From: a virus
Length of the DNA stretch: 61,651 nt
Strand: one strand, 5' to 3'
IMG/VR virus record: IMGVR_UViG_3300038696_000188
Location: 1-61,651 of that record
Shown here piece by piece: positions 46,092-54,910 of this stretch; positions within the stretch are counted from its first letter, which is position 1; every line of letters begins with the position of its first letter. The position numbers and the translations under genes were made by a program. The notes below the pieces were generated by a model. That model ran no database searches. It saw only the letters and a program-made list of their open reading frames with translations, and was not told the DNA's origin.

Positions 46092-46468
46092 ACTATTTAT
46101 TTGAATACGATACTCCTGAAGCAGTAAACGAAAGTGTTTCTGCTTTTAGACCCCGCTGGGTGAAATCTGTTGTTGACTCTGATGGCGTGGAGCAACGGAT
46201 TATTTTGGACTTTGCTAACACCCAAGAGCGGGAGTCTTTAACGACAGAGCAGGTCTACGTTCACCTTGACAATCTTGTTCTTTATATTAAGGATGTCTCT
46301 CAACTTATCACCCCTATTCGTCTCGACGACAGTGTTCCTACTGATGGTTGGCATTTAAATGGCGGTTGGGGCGAAATAGAGTGGGCCAAAGAAGAAACTT
46401 TTCGTTGGTGGGAGTCTGTGTACTATAAAGACGAAGAGGACGAAGAGGCCGAAGAGGAAATAGCATAG
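46088..46468 (+). CDS. Hypothetical 126-aa protein, late module
   Basis: ATG overlaps the preceding stop (ATGA). Acidic, with the segments VSAFRPRWVKSVVDSDGVEQ and LYIKDVSQLITPIRLDDSVP, two Trp-rich patches (GWHLNGGWGEIEWA) and an all-acidic tail. No family recognised. It may be a fibre chaperone or an unrelated small protein. Confidence 0.7.
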   Translation: MNYLFEYDTPEAVNESVSAFRPRWVKSVVDSDGVEQRIILDFANTQERESLTTEQVYVHLDNLVLYIKDVSQLITPIRLDDSVPTDGWHLNGGWGEIEWAKEETFRWWESVYYKDEEDEEAEEEIA

Positions 46469-46938
46469 TGTATGAAGTCAAGGATGGCTCTCGAACTCTG
46501 CAGTTCAGCGGAAAGCTTTTAGGTGAATCTTCTTCATGGAGAGATGGCTCGCTGCGTTGGATTGAGTTTAAACTTTACCGCACCGAGAACGGCAAATATA
46601 TCTTATCTCGTGTAGGCGTGTCACTTGTTTTTCATTCTTCGACATGCGCTCTTGTAAAAAGGTATGGCTTAGCTGAAGCCCAGGCTCCCGAAATAAGAAA
46701 AGACGCTTCCCCTTGCGAGGAGTGCCTCCCAGAGCGGGACCTGCCTATTCTATTCCCAGAAAAAGATAGAACGTGGGCTCAGGTAAGCGATGACGCAGAG
46801 CCAGTGTTGGACGCTCTGTACAAGTATGACCAGAACGGCGCTAGATACCTAACGCACGTGGCTAAAAGACTCCTTGAGGATGCAGCCGAACTTGACGACC
46901 AAATTGACAACGTGTACCGAGTGGAGATAATCTCTTAG
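46468..46938 (+). CDS. Hypothetical 156-aa protein with CxxC
   Basis: GTG overlaps the previous stop. IEFKLYRTENGKYILSRVGV then SLVFHSSTCALVKRYGL and CEECLPERD form a likely zinc- or metal-binding module; the end is a helix-rich acidic region. I believe proteins of this shape occur in actinobacterial plasmids and phages, but the function is unknown. Confidence 0.7.
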   Translation: MYEVKDGSRTLQFSGKLLGESSSWRDGSLRWIEFKLYRTENGKYILSRVGVSLVFHSSTCALVKRYGLAEAQAPEIRKDASPCEECLPERDLPILFPEKDRTWAQVSDDAEPVLDALYKYDQNGARYLTHVAKRLLEDAAELDDQIDNVYRVEIIS

Positions 46939-46974
46939 TAGGCTACAATAAAGACCCGAAAGACAGAGGCACTA

Positions 46975-48801
46975 ATGACGAACGACACCATGGGGCTAGA
47001 AAACGTAAAGCTACACCTTGTGAATGATATTGACACTGCTAATAACTTTTTGTCGTGGCTTAGCGAGCGTCGACCTTTGGATGCTTTAGCAGTGGACATA
47101 GAAACAGGCGAGCTGCCTGGAGGAGAGAAGAACGACGCCCTCTCCCCCTGGAAGGGCCGTATTCGCCTAGCTCAGGTCGGCGACTCGGAGCAGGCTTGGG
47201 CCATCCCATGGGACCACTGGAAGGGTGTCTTCTATCAGGGAATGCGCAAGTACACTGGTCCAATTATCTGCCACAACATTGCTTTTGAGGCACGTTGGTT
47301 TGCTGTTAACTCAGAGTGGGATTTTCCATGGCAGCAAGCTCACGACACGATGCTTATGGCAAAAATTATTGACCCAGTGTCTCCAGCTGGGCTCAAACCG
47401 CTCTCTGCCAGGCTTATAGACGCTAAAGCTGCAAGTTTGCAGGATGTTCTTGCTCAGGAGATGGTCAGTAACGGTTGGACTTGGGGCACAATCCCTGTGG
47501 ACTTTGAACCTTACTGGGCCTACGGCGCACTTGACACTATTCTAACTACCCGCTTATGGCACAAATTTTATGAGCAGTGTGGGCCTGACGGCCCCTACTA
47601 TCAAGCTTACGAGCTAGAAATGGCTACTCGAAAAATTGCAACTCGCATGGAAATTAACGGGGCAAAAGTTGACCTTGAGTACTCTAAAGAAAAGTACGAA
47701 GAGCTTATGGATTTTGCAGAGCGAACCAAGCTCTGGGCGTACAACACCTACAACACGTCTATTACTAGCAATATCCAATTAGTAAGAACGCTTGAGAGTT
47801 TGGGCGCTGTGATTGACGAGGTTACCCCTTCAGGGCAGAAATCTGCTAGCAAAGACCAAATTGCTAAACTATCAATCGAGGGCAACGCTGATGTTAAGAA
47901 TCTAGCGCACGCGGTTCTTCAGCAGAGAAAAGCAGACAAACTTGCAAACACCTATTTCTTAAATTTTCTTAAGAAGAACACTGGGGGCCTTCTGCACCCG
48001 TCTATTAATACGATGGCAGCGAGGACATCTCGCATGTCTATCACAGACCCTGCTCTTCAAACACTGCCCAAGGGGGATGCTACAGTACGTCGTGCGTTTA
48101 TACCAAAAGACGACGACCACGTAATTATTACCTCCGACCTTGACCAGGTTGAGTTCAGAATGTTTGCTTCACTTTCAGCAGACGAGAATTTGATTAATTT
48201 GTTTAATCGTGCAGATGCTGAGGGCTCTGACCCATTCACTGAGATTGGTCGTCAGGTTTACCAGGACCCAACCATGATTAAGTCTGACAAGCGACGCAAC
48301 CTGATTAAGGGTGTGGTTTATGGGCGGTTGTACGGTGCTGGAGTCGCTAAGCAAGCGCTCACTGCGGGGGTGGCAAAGGAGCAAATGCAGGCAGTGTCTG
48401 ACTCTTTTGACTCTAACTACCCAGGGATGGCGCTGTTCCAAAGACAAATTTCTCGATTAGGCGAAGACAGGCTGCATAGTGAGGGTCAGGGGTATGTTAA
48501 AACCTGGACTGGGCGACGCATCCCCTGCGATGACAACAGAACATATAGCCTGGTTAACTATTTGATTCAGGGGGGTGCTGCAGAAGTTTTTAAGAGCAAC
48601 CTTATTAAACTGGACCAAGCGGACTTAACTGAGTATCTTATTGTTCCCGTTCATGACGAAATTGTTTTGCAGGCTCCTCGGAAGGACGCTGAGGAAATTA
48701 AAAGACTAGTTAGAGAGTGTATGACCACAACTGACGGCTGGGCTGTTCCCTTGACGGCTGACGTTGATGGTCCGCTTGAGACCTGGGGGGATAAGTACTG
48801 A
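46975..48801 (+). CDS. polA: DNA polymerase I (family A) with 3'-5' exonuclease domain
   Basis: 608 aa; ATG 46975 (a second in-frame ATG is at 46990). Exonuclease domain about 30-200: VDIETG (Exo I), CHNIAFEARWF (Exo II, with Glu where Asp is usual), YGALDTI (Exo III). Polymerase motif A SDLDQVEFRMF at about 386, motif B KRRNLIKGVVYGRLYG at about 440, motif C VPVHDEIVL at about 558. No 5'-nuclease domain, as usual in phage enzymes. Motif A has Leu where most bacterial enzymes have Tyr (SDYSQIELR). This is the main replicative polymerase and opens the replication cluster. Confidence 0.93.
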   Translation: MTNDTMGLENVKLHLVNDIDTANNFLSWLSERRPLDALAVDIETGELPGGEKNDALSPWKGRIRLAQVGDSEQAWAIPWDHWKGVFYQGMRKYTGPIICHNIAFEARWFAVNSEWDFPWQQAHDTMLMAKIIDPVSPAGLKPLSARLIDAKAASLQDVLAQEMVSNGWTWGTIPVDFEPYWAYGALDTILTTRLWHKFYEQCGPDGPYYQAYELEMATRKIATRMEINGAKVDLEYSKEKYEELMDFAERTKLWAYNTYNTSITSNIQLVRTLESLGAVIDEVTPSGQKSASKDQIAKLSIEGNADVKNLAHAVLQQRKADKLANTYFLNFLKKNTGGLLHPSINTMAARTSRMSITDPALQTLPKGDATVRRAFIPKDDDHVIITSDLDQVEFRMFASLSADENLINLFNRADAEGSDPFTEIGRQVYQDPTMIKSDKRRNLIKGVVYGRLYGAGVAKQALTAGVAKEQMQAVSDSFDSNYPGMALFQRQISRLGEDRLHSEGQGYVKTWTGRRIPCDDNRTYSLVNYLIQGGAAEVFKSNLIKLDQADLTEYLIVPVHDEIVLQAPRKDAEEIKRLVRECMTTTDGWAVPLTADVDGPLETWGDKY

Positions 48802-49286
48802 TGAAAGCTGTTCTTGCTGTTGACCCTGGTCTTACTAGCGGATTTTGTTTTATTGTGTGGTCTGGGAATATTGAGGATGACCCTAAAATACTTTCAACGG
48901 TTGAGCTTAAGGAAAACGAGTACGCCACACACATTAGAAAGTATATGGAGAGTTGGGAGGACTACACCGATTTTTTTGTAGTGTGTGAGCGGTTTGTTAT
49001 TAACGCTCAGACTGTGCGTAACTCTCAAGCTCCGTACTCTCTAGAGCAGATTGGCGCTCTTAAGCAAATCTGTCGAGATAGCGGGTACCCTGTGGAAAAA
49101 ATTGTTTTTCAGTCTCCTGTGGATGCAAAAAACATGTTTCCCAACAAAGCTCTTAAAATTTTAGAAAAGTGGCATGTTGGCGGTGCTGGACACGCATTGG
49201 ACGCGATTCGACACGCCCTGCTCACCTTGGTTCGCACATATCGTTGGGTTCCTAGGCTACTATTAGACAACCTGGAAAGTAACTAA
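48801..49286 (+). CDS. RuvC-like Holliday junction resolvase
   Basis: 161 aa; ATG overlaps the polymerase stop. RNase H fold with Asp8 (AVDPGLTSGF), Glu63 (VVCERF) and Asp134 in GHALDAIRHAL near the end, the catalytic set of RuvC nucleases. The spacing fits phage RuvC homologues. It would cut branched DNA before packaging or during recombination-dependent replication. Confidence 0.85.
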   Translation: MKAVLAVDPGLTSGFCFIVWSGNIEDDPKILSTVELKENEYATHIRKYMESWEDYTDFFVVCERFVINAQTVRNSQAPYSLEQIGALKQICRDSGYPVEKIVFQSPVDAKNMFPNKALKILEKWHVGGAGHALDAIRHALLTLVRTYRWVPRLLLDNLESN

Positions 49287-49302
49287 CAAAAAATTCTTAC
49301 TA

Positions 49303-49324
49303 ACACCACTTAGTGTGGTATCAT
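49303..49324 (+). promoter_or_regulatory. Candidate regulated promoter of the recombination genes
   Basis: TATCAT (-10) at 49319-49324, overlapped by an imperfect dyad at 49303-49319 (core CACTTAGTG). The -35 is poor. It lies in the only sizeable gap between the resolvase and the helicase. Confidence 0.4.
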
Positions 49325-49350
49325 GATTTTAACGACGTAAAGAGGTAAAA

Positions 49351-51159
49351 TTGCCAGTATTAGTTGACGTAGATAGTCAAAAGTCTCACATTGTAATTAA
49401 CGCTGATTGGCGCTATAAAGAGCTGTGTAAAAGCCTCCCTGGCTCGTCTTGGTCAACAAAAGAGCAGGTGTGGCGTCTCCCCCTGAGTTGGGCAAGCTGC
49501 CTCGCTTTGCGCTCCACATTTAAAGATGACTTGACTATTGGAGCCGAGTTGACCGCTTGGGCAGAGAACCTCGTAACCACTCGTATACAGCCCTCAGTGG
49601 CCCTCAGGGAGCTTGAAGAACATGAGGGGGACGAAGACCTATTCCCCCATCAAAGGGCGGGAGTTGCCTTCTTGGCGACCGCTAGGAGGGCTCTCTTGGC
49701 TGACGAGCCAGGGCTTGGCAAAACTGCTCAGGCCATCCGTGCTTTGAAGCGCCTAAAAGACCAGGGAGAGGGAGTATTTCCAGCTTTGATTGTTTGCCCC
49801 AACACGTTAAAGAAGACATGGGAGCGTGAGTTTGAGAAGTGGTGGCCTGAAGTTACAATTCAAGTTGTGAAGGGCACAGCCACCCAGCGGAAGAAACAAT
49901 TTGAAATTGGCGTTGAGAGTAGCGTTGATGTTTTTGTTGTGAACTGGGAGTCACTTCGTACGCACTCAAGGCTTGCGCCATATGGCTCAGTTGCTCTTAC
50001 TCGGTGCGCAGAGTGCGGTGGGCACGATGAGGGCATTAGCATCACTAGATGTGAAGTCCACCTTCGTGAACTAAACCACATTGATTTTAAAGCCGTAGTT
50101 GCTGATGAGATTCACCGCTCCAAGGACCCCAAGTCAAAACAATCCAGAGCGCTGTGGTCTGCAACAGGAGATGCCGATGTTCGATTTGCTTTGACGGGAA
50201 CCCCTATTGCAAATAACGTAGTGGACCTGTGGAGTATTTTGCACTGGATTTCCCCAGGGGACTGGCCAAGCAAAACAAAGTGGATGGAAAGAATGGTTGA
50301 CACTATTCTTAACGCATTTGGTGGTCTACTTGTTCTTGGGGTGAAGCCACACATGCAAGACGAATTCTACAAAACTGTGAACCCGAAGATGCGTCGAATG
50401 CTCAAGCAAAAAGTTTTACCCTGGTTGCCCGAAATGGTGTTTGAGCGTAGAGACATTGAGATGTCAACTAAGCAGAAAAAAGCTTATGTTCAGATGCGCG
50501 AGACTATGATGGCTGAGCTTGAGGGTGGGGAGCTAATCACGGCTCCTAGCGTTTTGACCCAGACAACCAGGCTATTGCAATTTGCCAGCTCCTACGCAGA
50601 GATGGCAGTGAGCGAAACCACAGGGGAGCAAAAAACTCTTCTCTCAGAGCCTTCTTGTAAAGTTGATGCTCTGATGGCTGACATCAAGGCAAAAGATTTT
50701 GGTGACGACTCTGTGGCGGTATGTGCTGTTTCGCGTCAGCTCATTGAGCTACTAAGTGCAGCTATGACCAAAGCTGTTATCCCTCATGGACTTATTACGG
50801 GTGCCCAAGACGAAGACCAGCGTCAGCAAGCAATTGATGATTTTCAGTCTGGTAAAACTAAATGGATTCTCTACACGGCGCAGGCTGGAGGTGTGGGCGT
50901 GACTCTCACAGCAGCCCGTCGTTTGGTAATGCTACAGCGCCCATGGTCTTTGGTAGACCATAAGCAGGCCCTCGACCGCGTTCACCGCATTGGCTCTGAG
51001 ATTCACGACTCTATTATCGTTACGGACTACATTACCGAGGGGACCATCGAGGAACGTGTTCTGCAAGTTTTAGAAACTAAAGCAGACAATTTTGAGCAGA
51101 TTGTGCGTGATAAGGACCAGCTCCTCACCATGCTAAAAGAAGAGAAGGGCAAGAAATGA
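49351..51159 (+). CDS. SNF2-type DNA helicase with inserted zinc knuckle
   Basis: 602 aa; TTG after AAAGAGG. The N-terminus has a HARP-like segment (STKEQVWRLPLSWASCLAL). Motifs: FPHQRAGVAFLATARRALLA with DEPGLGKT (I), VVADEIHRSKD (II, DEIH), ALTGTPIANN (III), then IYTAQAGGVGVTLTAARRL-type motif V and LDRVHRIGSE (VI). Between I and II lies a zinc-like insert (RCAECGGHDEGISITRCEVH, about 217-240). It is likely a branch-remodelling helicase that works with the resolvase and nuclease next to it. It overlaps the next gene by ATGA. Confidence 0.9.
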   Translation: MPVLVDVDSQKSHIVINADWRYKELCKSLPGSSWSTKEQVWRLPLSWASCLALRSTFKDDLTIGAELTAWAENLVTTRIQPSVALRELEEHEGDEDLFPHQRAGVAFLATARRALLADEPGLGKTAQAIRALKRLKDQGEGVFPALIVCPNTLKKTWEREFEKWWPEVTIQVVKGTATQRKKQFEIGVESSVDVFVVNWESLRTHSRLAPYGSVALTRCAECGGHDEGISITRCEVHLRELNHIDFKAVVADEIHRSKDPKSKQSRALWSATGDADVRFALTGTPIANNVVDLWSILHWISPGDWPSKTKWMERMVDTILNAFGGLLVLGVKPHMQDEFYKTVNPKMRRMLKQKVLPWLPEMVFERRDIEMSTKQKKAYVQMRETMMAELEGGELITAPSVLTQTTRLLQFASSYAEMAVSETTGEQKTLLSEPSCKVDALMADIKAKDFGDDSVAVCAVSRQLIELLSAAMTKAVIPHGLITGAQDEDQRQQAIDDFQSGKTKWILYTAQAGGVGVTLTAARRLVMLQRPWSLVDHKQALDRVHRIGSEIHDSIIVTDYITEGTIEERVLQVLETKADNFEQIVRDKDQLLTMLKEEKGKK

Positions 51160-52085
51160 GTGAAATAGTACGAATCAGTAACTCTGAAATTCAAACGTTT
51201 AAAGACTGCCGACGCAAGTGGTGGTTTCAGTACTATCGTCGTCTCCAGAAAAAAGAGCGTCGATTCACTGGTCCTTTAGCTTTGGGCTCACGTATTCACG
51301 AAGCACTAGATATGTACTACGCCACAGGGACTCCTTTAGTTACGGCACACAATGAGCTTGTAGCAGCTGAAAAAGAGATTCTTCTTTCTGACTTCCGAGA
51401 TGTCTCTGAGCTGGAGAAAGAAGCAGAGCTTGGGCACATTATGCTGGAGGGCTACCTGCAGTGGGTAGAGGAAAACGGCATCGATGCTGAACTAGAGATG
51501 ATTTCTACTGAAGAGACTTTGACGATGCCGATGTTTAACGGAGAAGTTGAGCTCCAAGGCAAGCTAGACATGCGTGTCCGTCGCAAGGGGGACGGCGTCC
51601 GTATGTTCCGCGACTTCAAAACCGTTGGTGGTTCGCTCAGTGAGTTTGCTAATCTAGCTCCCATGAATGAGCAGGTTCTCACCTACATGCTCCTTGAGCA
51701 GCACAGGAACACAGACGGGGAGCGTTCCGAAGGCGGAATATTCACTCTCTTGAAAAAGGTTCGTCGGACAGCAAATGCTCACCCGCCCTTCTATGACCAA
51801 TTAGAAGTCCGACACAACGTCTTCACCTTAAGGTCTTTTTGGGACCGTATCCACGGCAATGTTGCAGACATGATGCGTGTCCGCAAAGCTTTGGATGAGG
51901 GGGAGAACCCAGCCTTTCACGCGTACCCACGGCCCAGCCGTGATTGCAAGTGGAAGTGCCCATTCTTCACCGTATGCACGCTTGTCGATGACGGTTCTGG
52001 CGCAGAGCAAGCGATTGAAGTTATGTTCGAAACAGCCGACCCATATGCATACTATGGAGACTCTGAGAAAAAAGGAAGTGAGTGA
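51156..52085 (+). CDS. Cas4/RecB-like PD-(D/E)XK nuclease
   Basis: 309 aa; ATG in the helicase stop. SNSEIQTFKDCRRKWWFQYY and LGSRIHEALDMYY form the N-terminal motifs; the active site is ELQGKLDMRV followed by RDFKTV (D...DxK). Cys in FKDCRRKWW and the C-terminal CKWKCPFFTVC supply four cysteines, the layout of an AddB/Cas4 Fe-S cluster. It would resect DNA ends for recombination. Confidence 0.88.
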   Translation: MSEIVRISNSEIQTFKDCRRKWWFQYYRRLQKKERRFTGPLALGSRIHEALDMYYATGTPLVTAHNELVAAEKEILLSDFRDVSELEKEAELGHIMLEGYLQWVEENGIDAELEMISTEETLTMPMFNGEVELQGKLDMRVRRKGDGVRMFRDFKTVGGSLSEFANLAPMNEQVLTYMLLEQHRNTDGERSEGGIFTLLKKVRRTANAHPPFYDQLEVRHNVFTLRSFWDRIHGNVADMMRVRKALDEGENPAFHAYPRPSRDCKWKCPFFTVCTLVDDGSGAEQAIEVMFETADPYAYYGDSEKKGSE

Positions 52086-52088
52086 CGA

Positions 52089-52868
52089 ATGAGTGAAATT
52101 CAACGGTCTTTGACCGTTATGGTTTACGGTGAGTCAAAGGTGGGTAAATCCTCCTTCGCTGTAACAGCTCCTTATCCGCGTCTCATGCTTGATGTGGAGG
52201 GTGGACATCGGTTCCTACCCATCACTGTTAAGTACTGGGACCCGCTCCGCGAAGAACCCCCCGTCGCGGATGGGACTTGGGACACGGTTGTGGTCACAGT
52301 ACGTGACTATGACACAGTGCTCAAGACCTACCAGTGGTTGCAACTTGGCAATCACCAATTTAATAGCTTGATTATTGACTCAATTTCTGAGTTACAAGTT
52401 AAGGCAATGGATAGCATCGCTGGAAACGAGCAGATGAAGATGCAACAGTGGGGCGAGCTTTTGCGCCACATGGGCTCTCTTTTGCGTGACCTGCGTGACC
52501 TAACCATGCACCCAACAAAGCCACTCGAGGCTGTAGTTCTTACTGCAATGTCTCGAGTAACCCAGGATGGCAAACACCGCCCATACCTGCAGGGGCAACT
52601 CGCAATTCAGGCACCGTATTTTTACGATATTCTCGGTGCCCTGGCTGCAGAGGAGTTCCCAAATCAAGACCCGCTTGGTGCGCCACACAGGGTGCGTCGT
52701 ATGTACGTTGAACGTACCAACGAGTACGAGGCGGGTGAGCGTGTCCAGGGTCGCCTGGGTGCGGTAGTTGAACAGCAGAATCTCAGTATTGAGATGATGT
52801 TGGACAACATTTTTGGTCCCAAACAGGAGGCCAAAACTACTGAAAAGAAAGAAGAGGCAAACAAATGA
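52089..52868 (+). CDS. RecA-fold ATPase, Sak4-like
   Basis: 259 aa; ATG 4 nt after the nuclease stop. Walker A YGESKVGKSSFA at the N-terminus, Walker B NSLIIDSISEL near residue 95, then a RecA-like core and a Lys/Glu-rich end. Size and neighbourhood (nuclease before, ssDNA-binding protein after) match Sak4-type single-strand annealing/recombination ATPases. Confidence 0.85.
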   Translation: MSEIQRSLTVMVYGESKVGKSSFAVTAPYPRLMLDVEGGHRFLPITVKYWDPLREEPPVADGTWDTVVVTVRDYDTVLKTYQWLQLGNHQFNSLIIDSISELQVKAMDSIAGNEQMKMQQWGELLRHMGSLLRDLRDLTMHPTKPLEAVVLTAMSRVTQDGKHRPYLQGQLAIQAPYFYDILGALAAEEFPNQDPLGAPHRVRRMYVERTNEYEAGERVQGRLGAVVEQQNLSIEMMLDNIFGPKQEAKTTEKKEEANK

Positions 52869-53398
52869 CAACACTTGATTGGGCACAACTTATCAAGGAC
52901 GCAGCAGACAGTTCTGGTGGCGGAAACTACGAGCCACTCCCCGACGGTGACTACGAGTTTTCTGTCGCAGAAGCTCCTGCCACTGAAACACAGACTGGAA
53001 AGACTATGTTTAAGCTGAAGGCGCAGGTTCAGGGCGGTGCCCACGACAAGCGTCTTGTTTGGGACAACTTGGTTGTCTCACCTGGGAACTCGACTGCTCT
53101 TGGCATTTTCTTTAGGAAGATGTCTTGCATGGGTCTGACTCAGGAGTTCTTTGACCGCACTCCCACTAACGAGCAGATTTCTGCTGCAATGGTTGGGCGT
53201 CGATTCCGTGGTCAGGTTGGGAGCCGTACTTACAACGGCAAGACCTCAAACGAAATTAAGAACTACTACCCTTCTCAGGGTGGTGCCGTCCCAGGTGCCC
53301 CTACGCAGGTAGCTTCTGCGTCAGCACCAGCACCAGCACCAGCACCAGCACCAGCACCAGCACCAGCACCAAGCGCAGCCCCTTCGGCTCCGTTTTAA
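52865..53398 (+). CDS. DUF669-like ssDNA-binding protein
   Basis: 177 aa; ATG overlaps the ATPase stop. The core (YEPLPDGDYEFSVAEAPATE, GKTMFKLKAQVQGG, DNLVVSPGNSTALGIFFRKM) fits the DUF669 single-strand-binding family. The C-terminus has a run of about eight Ala-Pro pairs encoded by a CAGCAC-type hexamer repeat (about 53322-53372) and ends in Pro-Phe, like the protein-binding tip of bacterial SSB, but without its acidic residues. It works with the Sak4-like ATPase and polymerase. Confidence 0.82.
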   Translation: MTTLDWAQLIKDAADSSGGGNYEPLPDGDYEFSVAEAPATETQTGKTMFKLKAQVQGGAHDKRLVWDNLVVSPGNSTALGIFFRKMSCMGLTQEFFDRTPTNEQISAAMVGRRFRGQVGSRTYNGKTSNEIKNYYPSQGGAVPGAPTQVASASAPAPAPAPAPAPAPAPSAAPSAPF

Positions 53399-53406
53399 TG
53401 GTAACG

Positions 53407-53438
53407 CCAGGGTGTCGTTCTTATGAACGGCACCCTGG
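53407..53438 (+). other. 14-bp hairpin between ssDNA-binding gene and 53461 gene
   Basis: CCAGGGTGTCGTTC (53407-53420), loop TTAT, GAACGGCACCCTGG (53425-53438), one G-T pair. No T tract follows, so it may be an RNA-processing or stability element rather than a terminator. Confidence 0.75.
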
Positions 53439-53460
53439 CACCCACAACACAAGGACAAAG

Positions 53461-54477
53461 ATGAAAGTACTAATTACAGGAAGCACTAGTCCCCAAGCTT
53501 CAGTTAAAACTGCTACACGAACTCCGACTTTTGCATCACTACTCTCTCACTCTTTTATTTCCCAAGGTATCTCCGCAGAGCTGGTAGAGCCATCTACTGA
53601 ACTGACAACAGAAAAACTTGACAAGTACGATGCTATTTTTGTTGGCATTGCGCCCCCCACTAGTCTTTCGGCAAATCGTGTATACCCCGCTTTTGCTGTG
53701 GCAAATAGGGCTCGACACTTGGGCAAGCTAGTTCTGTTTATCGATGCCCCTGAGCCCTACAAAATTCAAGCATCCTTAAAATCTTGCTATTTAAATATTT
53801 CAGACTTACAGAAAAACTTTTACTGGCGGCGTAAGTCCTTCCATGAGTTCACAGAGACTGTTGAATTTCAAGAGGAAGTTTACCAGTTTATAGAATTTCT
53901 TTACACCGAAGAGTGGCCTACACTTCTCTACCCAGCCTTCCCATGGTTTCCTCAAGAGCTTATCTCTAAGGCTCTCCCTAATGCTACAAATTCTGTCCCT
54001 GTAAATCTAGATGAGACTCTTATTCAAGTGGGGCGAATAAGCCCCGACTTAGAGGCTGATAGAACATACTGGACATGCGATGCCCCTCGAACAAAATGGG
54101 CAGCTAAAGTATCAAACACTCTCGCTCTACCTGTGATGTCTACAAGGAAAAGCCGCTGGGATTTAGAAGATATAACTCTGACTAGAATGAGGCGAGGTGT
54201 TGGAACTCTGATTTCTTTGTACAGAAGTGATGAGCCATGGTGGTCTCCCGCTCTTTCACAATCTCTGAGTCAGGGAGTTCCTGTTGTTACCGATTGGAGA
54301 TTTAGTCAGGCCTTGGGGGCAGAGTGGTCGTACTTGCCTTCTTCTGTAGAAAGCATGTCGACTCCTGAAAGATTTGAATTAGCCGTATCCCAAAGAGATT
54401 TTTACTTAGGGTCCATTTCTACATGGCAAATGGATTTTAGTGAAATAAGAAAAAATAAAGAACCGACACTAGTGTAG
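53461..54477 (+). CDS. GT-B-like glycosyltransferase-type protein
   Basis: 338 aa from ATG 53461 (ACAAGGACAAAG upstream). An in-frame ATG at 53398 would translate through the hairpin and was rejected. The N-terminus MKVLITGSTSP and the YDAIFVGIAPP segment look like a nucleotide-sugar-type Rossmann half; the C-terminal half has LSQSLSQGVPVVTDWRFSQA and then SYLPSSVESM, reminiscent of the sugar-donor side of GT-B enzymes. The position among replication genes suggests DNA-base glycosylation or nucleotide metabolism, but this is inference from pattern and context only. Confidence 0.65.
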   Translation: MKVLITGSTSPQASVKTATRTPTFASLLSHSFISQGISAELVEPSTELTTEKLDKYDAIFVGIAPPTSLSANRVYPAFAVANRARHLGKLVLFIDAPEPYKIQASLKSCYLNISDLQKNFYWRRKSFHEFTETVEFQEEVYQFIEFLYTEEWPTLLYPAFPWFPQELISKALPNATNSVPVNLDETLIQVGRISPDLEADRTYWTCDAPRTKWAAKVSNTLALPVMSTRKSRWDLEDITLTRMRRGVGTLISLYRSDEPWWSPALSQSLSQGVPVVTDWRFSQALGAEWSYLPSSVESMSTPERFELAVSQRDFYLGSISTWQMDFSEIRKNKEPTLV

Positions 54478-54490
54478 AGAGGAGCCCAAG

Positions 54491-54910
54491 ATGGGACTCG
54501 ACATAAAATGGATTAAAGAGCAGCTACAAGCTGCTAAGGTACGGAAACCAGTGGGCGACGCAACAATGAAGCTGGTTGAACTGGTTGACTCGACTGAGCT
54601 AACAGAAGAGCAGCGAGAGCAAACTATTGAAATGTTTGCCAAGCTAGCTAGAGGGCACGCTCACGTCAAAATTAATAAAAAAGAGACTTGGCTGCCAGCA
54701 CGTCCTGGTGACATTAAAGTTGCTGATAGGGTACGCGTGAAAGCAGACGCCTTCACTAGTGATGCTGGTGTTCTCCATAACGGACGCTCTGGCGTGGTTG
54801 TAGGTGTCCGCTACGGTGACGTAATTATAAAAAGCAACGACGGCAAAGAGCCTGTTCTTGACGGGGCCCACTACTCTCCACACGCATTGGAGAAACTAGT
54901 AAATGAGTAA
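54491..54910 (+). CDS. Hypothetical 139-aa protein with SH3/KOW-like end
   Basis: ATG after GAGGAGCCCAAG. N-terminal helical half (WIKEQLQAAKVRK, ELTEEQREQTIEMFAKLARG) followed by a beta barrel (GDIKVADRVRVKADAF, GRSGVVVGVRYGDVIIK), an SH3/KOW-like fold. Overlaps the next gene by 8 nt. Function unknown. Confidence 0.75.
   Translation: MGLDIKWIKEQLQAAKVRKPVGDATMKLVELVDSTELTEEQREQTIEMFAKLARGHAHVKINKKETWLPARPGDIKVADRVRVKADAFTSDAGVLHNGRSGVVVGVRYGDVIIKSNDGKEPVLDGAHYSPHALEKLVNE

Noticed and set aside
53398-53460. Earlier ATG for the glycosyltransferase-like gene
   Set aside because: It would translate through a 14-bp hairpin and give an unlikely N-terminus; ATG 53461 has a good ribosome binding site.
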